A stretch of 64,000 bases of DNA from an uncultured Lachnospiraceae bacterium (GTDB lineage: Bacteria > Bacillota > Clostridia > Lachnospirales > Lachnospiraceae): positions 1-64,000 of the forward strand of contig CAJUGG010000012.1 of NCBI GenBank assembly GCA_910585995.1, written 5' to 3'. Shown here one piece after another: positions 58,440 to 64,000 of the stretch; the stretch's first letter is position 1, and every line of letters starts with the position of its first letter. Position numbers and translations under genes: made by a program. Under the pieces are notes generated by a model. That model made no database searches. It had not been told where the DNA came from and saw nothing but the letters and a program-made list of their open reading frames with translations.

Positions 58440-61307
58440 ATGGGTGCAAGCAGGATCAAGGGCATTACAGTAGAAATCGGCGGCGATACCACGAAGCTGC
58501 AGAATGCCCTTAAGGGCGTGAATTCGGAAATCAGGAATACACAGTCGCAGCTCCGGGATATAGAAAAACTCCTGAAACTTGATCCGGGCAATACGGAGCT
58601 GCTGGCGCAGAAGCACAGGCTTCTCGGACAGACGGTGGAGGACACCAAAGAAAAGCTCGCCACCTTGAAGACGGCTGCGGAACAGGCGAACACAGCGCTT
58701 GCCAACGGGGAGATTTCGCAGGAGCAGTACGATGCCCTCCAAAGGGAAATCATAGAGACGGAGCAGGAATTAAAAAGGCTGGAAACACAGGCAAACCAGT
58801 CCGCCGTGGCGATGCAGAAGATAGCAGCCACGGGGGAAAAATTAAAGAGCGCCGGGAACAGCATATCAGAAGCCGGGAAGAAGTTGATGCCCGTAACGGC
58901 GGCAGTGGGAGGGCTTGGCACGGCGGCGGTCACTACGGCGGCAAATTTTGAATCCTCCATGTCACAGGTACAGGCAACGATGGGGATCACAAAGGATGCC
59001 ATGTCAAAGGTGGATGGGCAGACAGTCAATACCATGTCCACGCTGTCAGAGCTTGCCAAGAAGATGGGCGCAGAAACTGCTTTCTCTGCATCGGAGTGTG
59101 CCGAAGCATTAAACTATCTTGCGCTTGCCGGATATGATACGCAGCAGATGTGCGACACCTTGCCGACCGTCCTGAATTTGGCGGCGGCAGGAGGGATTGA
59201 CCTTGCGTCCGCTTCTGACATGGTGACGGACGCCATGTCAGCGCTCGGTATGGGCGTGGATGAAGCGGAAACGATGGTAGACCAGATGGCAAAGACAGCA
59301 TCTACTACCAATACTTCCGTAGCACAGCTTGGAGAGGGAATCCTTACCATCGGCGCGACAGCCAAGTCCGTAAAGGGCGGCACGGCGGAACTGAATACCG
59401 CGCTCGGCATCCTTGCCAATAACGGCATCAAAGGGGCGGAGGGAGGAACGCACCTTCGGAATGTCATCCTGTCCCTGCAGAATCCGACAGACAAAGCGGC
59501 GGCGAGCATGGAAAAGCTCGGCGTGGATGTCTATGATTCCGAAGGAAATATGAGAAGCCTCAATGACATTCTTGGGGATCTGAACAAGAGCATGGACGGG
59601 ATGACTTCCGCAGAGAAGTCCAACATTATCAGCACCATTTTCAATAAGACTGACCTTGCTTCCGTCAATGCCCTGCTTGCCAATACAGGCAGCACTTGGG
59701 ATGACCTCCAGCAGTCGATCATTGACAGCGGCGGGGCGGCGCAGCAGATGGCGGATACACAGCTTGACAACCTTCAGGGGCAGCTTACCATTTTAAAATC
59801 CGCATTGGAGGGATTGGCGATTTCCTTTGGGGAGCTTCTGATGCCGGTCATCAAGCAGATTGTCGGGTGGGTGCAGACATTCGTGGACTGGCTGAACGGC
59901 ATGGACGAGGGGACGAAGAAAGTCATCGTGACGGTGGCATTGCTGGCGGCGGCATTAGGCCCGGTCCTTATCGTGGTGGGGAAAGTGATCTCCGCAGTCG
60001 GTACGATCATGACAGTCGTGCCGAAGATTGCAGGAGTCATCAATACGGTAAAAACTGCATTTGCCGCCTTAAATACCACCATGCTTGCCAACCCGATTGT
60101 TCTGGTTATCGCAGCTATCACAGCGCTTGTTGCTGCATTTATTTATTTGTGGAATAATTGCGAGGAATTCCGGGAGTTTTGGATCAACCTTTGGGAACAA
60201 ATTAAGGAAGCGGCGGTTGCTGTATGGGAAAGTTTGAAAGCGTTTTTTACAGCGGCATGGGAAGCAATCTCTGCGGCGGCTAAGACCATATGGGAGGGAA
60301 TCAAATCGTTTTCCGCCGGGATATGGGAAGGCATTAAGCTGATATTTTCCACGGCGGCGGAGGCAATCAAACTTATCATTACAACGTATTTCAACCTGTA
60401 TAAGACCGCCATTACTACGGTATTCAATGCAATCAAATTGGTGGTGACTACGGTCTGGAATGCAATTAAGACCGTGATCACTACGGTGGTTACGGCAATC
60501 CAGACGTTCCTGACCACGGCGTGGAATGCGATAAAGACAGTCATTACTACGGTGGTCAACGCCATAAAGACGGTTATTGTCACGGTGTGGAATGTCATTA
60601 AAACAGCGGTCACGACAGTGGTCAATGCGATTAAGACGGTAATCTCCACGGTCTGGAACAGCATTAAGAATACGGTCACATCCATTGTGAACGGCATAAA
60701 AAATACGGTTACGAGCGTGTTCCAGAACATCTTAAGCGGAATCAAAGGCACGATGGGAAATATCGTAACCACGATTAAAGATGGATTCAATCAGGCGATC
60801 AGCTTTATTACTTCCCTGCCGCCAAAGGCGCTGCAGTGGGGCAAGGATATCATCATGGGGATTGTCAATGGAATCCGGAGCTGTATCGGCGCAGTAGGGG
60901 ATGCGGTTGCGAGTGTGGCGGAGAAGATTAAATCCTTCCTGCATTTCTCCGTGCCGGATGAAGGACCGCTGACCGAGTATGAATCTTGGATGCCGGACTT
61001 TATGAAAGGGCTTGCCAAAGGCATAGAGGGAAGCCGGGGACTGATCGAGAAGGCTGTCCGGGGCGTGTCGGAGGACATGGTTATCAGTCCGAGGGTGGCT
61101 TCCGGCATGGCGGATGCGGAGAATTCTGCGGCAGCGGTGACAGGGAACAGTCTGGCAGGACTGGCATCAGCGATTACGGCGGCTATCCGGGATATGAACG
61201 GGCAGACCGGAGATATTGTCATCCCCGTTTATCTTGGCGGCGCGATGCTGGATGAGATTGTGGTAAGCGCACAGCAGAGGACGAATTTAAGAAGCGGAGG
61301 GAGATAG
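58440..61307 (+). CDS. Tail tape measure protein
   Basis: A 955-residue protein that sets tail length. The N-terminal coiled coil (residues 12-140) is rich in Q, E and K. The TMP core domain (about 160-440) includes NFESSMSQVQATMG and ALNYLALAGYDTQQM. A hydrophobic part (about 495-560) is typical of the segment that enters the cell membrane. A run of 11-residue repeats spans 661-770, and the C-terminal part has FLHFSVPDEGPLTEYESWMP. GAGGAGGTGGGG precedes the ATG at 58440. Three terminators lie just upstream. Confidence 0.95.
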   Translation: MGASRIKGITVEIGGDTTKLQNALKGVNSEIRNTQSQLRDIEKLLKLDPGNTELLAQKHRLLGQTVEDTKEKLATLKTAAEQANTALANGEISQEQYDALQREIIETEQELKRLETQANQSAVAMQKIAATGEKLKSAGNSISEAGKKLMPVTAAVGGLGTAAVTTAANFESSMSQVQATMGITKDAMSKVDGQTVNTMSTLSELAKKMGAETAFSASECAEALNYLALAGYDTQQMCDTLPTVLNLAAAGGIDLASASDMVTDAMSALGMGVDEAETMVDQMAKTASTTNTSVAQLGEGILTIGATAKSVKGGTAELNTALGILANNGIKGAEGGTHLRNVILSLQNPTDKAAASMEKLGVDVYDSEGNMRSLNDILGDLNKSMDGMTSAEKSNIISTIFNKTDLASVNALLANTGSTWDDLQQSIIDSGGAAQQMADTQLDNLQGQLTILKSALEGLAISFGELLMPVIKQIVGWVQTFVDWLNGMDEGTKKVIVTVALLAAALGPVLIVVGKVISAVGTIMTVVPKIAGVINTVKTAFAALNTTMLANPIVLVIAAITALVAAFIYLWNNCEEFREFWINLWEQIKEAAVAVWESLKAFFTAAWEAISAAAKTIWEGIKSFSAGIWEGIKLIFSTAAEAIKLIITTYFNLYKTAITTVFNAIKLVVTTVWNAIKTVITTVVTAIQTFLTTAWNAIKTVITTVVNAIKTVIVTVWNVIKTAVTTVVNAIKTVISTVWNSIKNTVTSIVNGIKNTVTSVFQNILSGIKGTMGNIVTTIKDGFNQAISFITSLPPKALQWGKDIIMGIVNGIRSCIGAVGDAVASVAEKIKSFLHFSVPDEGPLTEYESWMPDFMKGLAKGIEGSRGLIEKAVRGVSEDMVISPRVASGMADAENSAAAVTGNSLAGLASAITAAIRDMNGQTGDIVIPVYLGGAMLDEIVVSAQQRTNLRSGGR
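60420..60749 (+). repeat. 33-bp tandem repeats in the tape measure gene
   Basis: About ten 33-base units encode 11-residue blocks of the form VWNAIKTVITT, VVNAIKTVIST, VWNSIKNTVTS. Copies diverge toward the end. The hendecad pattern suggests a helical rod whose copy number would change tail length. Confidence 0.9.
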
Positions 61308-61310
61308 GGA

Positions 61311-61673
61311 ATGGCGTTTATGCAGTATTTGAAAATGGAAGGCGTATCCCTTCCGCTTCCCGATTCGTATGACTTAAATCTTACTGATGTGGAGGCGGAT
61401 TCCGGCGGCGAAACGGAGGCAGGAACAACGCAGAGGGATGTGGTAAGGACGGGGGTGGTCACGATTGCTGTGGCTTTCTCTGTCAGCGCCGCATGGCTCG
61501 CAAGGCTGACGGCGTTTTCCAAGCAGGAGAAGATTGTCGTCCAGTATTTTGATACGGAGTCTCTGGCACTAAAGGAAACTGAGATGTATGTCGCGGGATT
61601 CAAGGCGAAGCTGTATAAGGACACCTCCAAGAAAGGGCTTTGGACGGTATCTTTTACATTGAATGAATTATAG
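61311..61673 (+). CDS. Tail protein next to the tape measure
   Basis: A 120-residue protein: MQYLKMEGVSLPLPDSYDLN, then TTQRDVVRTGVVTIAVAFSV and FTLNEL at the end. It is a family seen after tape measure genes in Firmicutes phages, possibly a short distal-tail-like or tail-tip protein. AGGGAG lies upstream. Confidence 0.7.
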   Translation: MAFMQYLKMEGVSLPLPDSYDLNLTDVEADSGGETEAGTTQRDVVRTGVVTIAVAFSVSAAWLARLTAFSKQEKIVVQYFDTESLALKETEMYVAGFKAKLYKDTSKKGLWTVSFTLNEL

Positions 61674-61690
61674 CAGAAAGGGGTGTTTTC

Positions 61691-63574
61691 ATGTACCCGG
61701 TGAGCGATGCGTTCCTGCAGGCGGTGCAGGAAAACACCAGAGAATATTATTGGACAGGAAAAATTACGACAAAAGCCGGAAAAGAATATCCCTTCGGATG
61801 CCGGGACATTGTGAAGGGGAGCGGGTATATCACTGCACAGTGCTGCGGAAGCACGGAGCTAGAAATCGGGACGGTGTATGCGGCTGAGATGGGGATCACA
61901 CTCTTTTCGCAGATTGACCGCTACACGCTGGAGGATGCAAAGGTGGAGCTGTCCTGCCATTTCCGGCTGCCGGACGGGAGCTTTGAGGAGATCCCGATGG
62001 GCATCTTTGAAGTCAGCGAAGCGAACAGGCATCTGAAAACGCTGGAATTGAAAGCCTATGATTATATGCTCCGGTTTGAAAAGAGCTTTAACGGATTTGA
62101 AACGGTGGGGAATGCGTATGCGTTTCTGGAACTGTGCTGCGGAGCCTGTGATGTGGAGCTTGCCCATACAAAAGAGGAAATCGAAGCGATGCCGAATGGG
62201 GCGGAGATCCTTTCTATTTACCCGGAAAATGATATTGAGACGTACCGGGATGTGCTGTATTTCGTGGCGCAGGTGCTGGGCGGCTTTTTCTGCATCAACC
62301 GTGCGGGACGCCTTGAGCTTCGCAAATACGGTACGGACGCAGTAGTAGAGATACAAGGAAAGCATCGGTTTTCCAGCAGTTTCTCTGATTTTATTACGAG
62401 ATATACGGCAGTCAGCTCCACCAATCTGCGGACACAGACAGCGGAATATTATGCACTTGAAACTGATGACGGGCTGACTATGAATCTTGGCGTTAATCCA
62501 CTCCTGCAGTTCGGTCTTGAGGAAACACGCAGGACGCTCTGCGAAAATATTTTAGCAGACCTGTCGGTCATATCTTATGTCCCGTTTGATTCGTCCACGA
62601 TAGGGAATCCGGCATTGGATTTGGGGGATGTGCTGACTTTTTCCGGCGGGCAGACGGATGGGACGCAGACTGCTTGTATTACATCCATTGAACACCGCAT
62701 CGGCGGTCGGCAGTCCATCCGGTGCGTGGGAAAGAATCCCCGGCTTGCACAGGCAAAGAGCAAGAATGACAAGAATATTTCCGGTCTGCTGAATCAGATC
62801 GAAGCGGGGAAGATCGGCATACACACCTTTACGAATGCTTCCGCTTATACAATCGCCGACAGTGATGTGCGGATCATCAGCATTGAATTTGCGTCATCGG
62901 AGGAAACCCATGTGCAGTTCTTCGGGCAAGTGCTTGTAGATGTATCTGCGGTGCAGACAGACCGGGAAGCCAGCGCAAAGGGCAGCATTGTGATACCATC
63001 TGCTTCTGCCGGGACGGGGGAAGATGCCTCTGACAGTGCGAAAACAGATACTGAAGACGGCACATCTGGCAGTGCGGAAACGGATGCAGGGACAGTCACA
63101 GTTGAAGTGGAACTTCCGGTTACATGGAAAGAGGACGGCATGGCAGAGGCCGTTGTAACCTTTGTATTCAATGATGATGAGATACTGCTCCACCATCCGA
63201 CAGAGACTTGGCACAGCGGGAAGCATATCCTCTCCCTGTATTATCCGATTGATAATGTCGTGCCGAATATTACGAATACTTTTGAGGTGTATTTGCGGAT
63301 GGCGAATGGAACGGGGAGCGTGGATACCGGGGGCTGCATCGCTGCAGTCAGCGGTCAGGCAATGGCGGCGGCAGCGGCATGGGACGGCAAAATCAATATA
63401 GAAGAGACAGCGGCAAGGTTTAGGATTGGCGGCGGTATTCAGGCGAAGGGATATGGAGAAACCGTAACAATGGAAACGATGGAGCTGGTACAGAGAAGTT
63501 ACAGTGACTATGTGGCAGGAAAATATGCCATCGGCGCATTCTGCCGCCCGGTGGTCATGGAACAGGAGGATTAA
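61691..63574 (+). CDS. Tail-tip/baseplate hub-like protein
   Basis: A 627-residue protein. The N-terminal about 370 residues (MYPVSDAFLQAVQENTREYY to GGRQSIRCVGKNPRLAQ) resemble phage tail-associated hub proteins of the gp27/XkdQ type. Residues 430-475 form a low-complexity linker rich in S, A, D, T and G. The C-terminal part is beta-rich. AAAGGGG lies upstream. It probably forms the tail tip that carries fibres; no lytic domain was seen. Confidence 0.7.
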   Translation: MYPVSDAFLQAVQENTREYYWTGKITTKAGKEYPFGCRDIVKGSGYITAQCCGSTELEIGTVYAAEMGITLFSQIDRYTLEDAKVELSCHFRLPDGSFEEIPMGIFEVSEANRHLKTLELKAYDYMLRFEKSFNGFETVGNAYAFLELCCGACDVELAHTKEEIEAMPNGAEILSIYPENDIETYRDVLYFVAQVLGGFFCINRAGRLELRKYGTDAVVEIQGKHRFSSSFSDFITRYTAVSSTNLRTQTAEYYALETDDGLTMNLGVNPLLQFGLEETRRTLCENILADLSVISYVPFDSSTIGNPALDLGDVLTFSGGQTDGTQTACITSIEHRIGGRQSIRCVGKNPRLAQAKSKNDKNISGLLNQIEAGKIGIHTFTNASAYTIADSDVRIISIEFASSEETHVQFFGQVLVDVSAVQTDREASAKGSIVIPSASAGTGEDASDSAKTDTEDGTSGSAETDAGTVTVEVELPVTWKEDGMAEAVVTFVFNDDEILLHHPTETWHSGKHILSLYYPIDNVVPNITNTFEVYLRMANGTGSVDTGGCIAAVSGQAMAAAAAWDGKINIEETAARFRIGGGIQAKGYGETVTMETMELVQRSYSDYVAGKYAIGAFCRPVVMEQED

Positions 63575-63575
63575 A

Positions 63576-64000
63576 ATGAGATTAAAAGGGACGATGGTCG
63601 TGGAACTGACGGATGTGAATACTTCTGAGGTAGAGACCATCACGGAAGAAAATATGGTGACGAATGCAGTCAATAATATCCTCGGTTTAAATCCGATGGG
63701 GATTTTTTATAAGGCGACAGGGGAGTATGACGATGCAATCATGTGGAATGGCAACCTGTTCCCAATCTGCCCGAACATGATCGGCGGCATCCTGCTTTTC
63801 CCGAAGGCACTGGAAGAGAATGCGGATAACATTTATACCCTATCAGATAACCTTCCAGTGGCGTATGCTTCCAATAATGTGAATTCCACGGCGAATACGG
63901 CGCGGGGCAGTCTGAATCTGACAGAGAGCAAGGCTCTGGAGAATGGGTACAAATTCGTATGGGAGTTTACGCCGAGTCAGGGGAATGGGACGATAGCGGC
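63576..64000 (+). CDS. Phage tail/fibre-associated protein, partial at window end
   Basis: Starts at ATG 63576 with AGGAGG upstream, one base after the previous stop. The visible about 141 residues (MRLKGTMVVELTDVNTSEVE, then NAVNNILGLNPMGIFYK and GGILLFPKALEE) are open to the window end. It resembles tail-end proteins of Firmicutes siphophages. The 3' part is missing, so its type is uncertain. Confidence 0.7.
   Translation, partial: MRLKGTMVVELTDVNTSEVETITEENMVTNAVNNILGLNPMGIFYKATGEYDDAIMWNGNLFPICPNMIGGILLFPKALEENADNIYTLSDNLPVAYASNNVNSTANTARGSLNLTESKALENGYKFVWEFTPSQGNGTIA

Noticed and set aside
60420..60749. CRISPR-like repeat array
   Set aside because: The repeats are contiguous, in frame and coding, without unique spacers. 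No cas genes or other array were seen in the window.
1..64000. tRNA, rRNA or tmRNA genes
   Set aside because: No cloverleaf-like or rRNA-like sequence was recognised on either strand; the element is inserted in a protein gene rather than a tRNA.

Overview
The window looks like a low-to-mid GC Gram-positive chromosome of the Clostridia, most likely Lachnospiraceae. This rests on protein families seen together: a cytidylate-kinase-like protein, a DUF5721-like protein, DegV, a clustered argCJBD pathway with a GNAT gene inside it, rubrerythrin, ComEA/ComEC and a GerMN lipoprotein. AGGAGG-type ribosome sites and sigma-A promoters occur throughout. The species cannot be named from sequence alone.

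Region 1 (1-18.8 kb) is ordinary chromosome. It holds a kinase-like gene, htpG behind a perfect CIRCE element, degV, divergent argG and argC-GNAT-argJ, rubrerythrin, GNAT-argB-argD, a solute-binding protein, a YdcZ-type small membrane protein behind a very long imperfect palindrome, and comEA, an OmpR/EnvZ-type two-component pair, a GerMN lipoprotein and comEC in one direction. comEC is broken in the middle of its conserved SHLLAISG motif, and all that follows is foreign.

Region 2 (18.8-31 kb) is the left arm of an integrated element, clearly AT-richer at first. It carries a five-gene restriction-modification operon (small XRE regulator, two m5C methyltransferases, a large McrB-like NTPase with two AAA modules, a McrC-like nuclease). 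The gene order is that of LlaJI/BsuMI-like systems. Accessory genes follow, then an SOS-box promoter, an ImmR/ImmA-like control module with paired operators, a DUF6076-like protein and an unexplained long RNA hairpin.

Region 3 (31-64 kb) is a prophage with HK97-type late genes. Replication and nucleic-acid genes come first: DUF2800, DUF2815, a family A polymerase, a VapE-type primase-helicase, VRR-NUC, an SNF2 helicase and a sigma-like protein. Next come a MazF-like toxin facing an IS30-HTH/AbrB fusion regulator, HNH nuclease, a ParB-methyltransferase, an m5C methyltransferase, terminase, portal, protease, capsid, connectors, tail tube, tail chaperones with a -1 frameshift, tape measure and tail tip. 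The last gene runs off the window end. Integrase, lysis genes and the right attachment site are not in the window.

Two transcriptionally self-contained insertions interrupt the late operon. One is a two-gene module between terL and portal: an unrecognised protein plus a winged-helix/zinc-ribbon/PD-(D/E)XK nuclease, with its own promoter and terminator. The other is a yjdF gene with a candidate yjdF-type riboswitch between the tail chaperones and the tape measure. The terL-portal module is the best candidate for an undescribed system, probably anti-phage or selfish.
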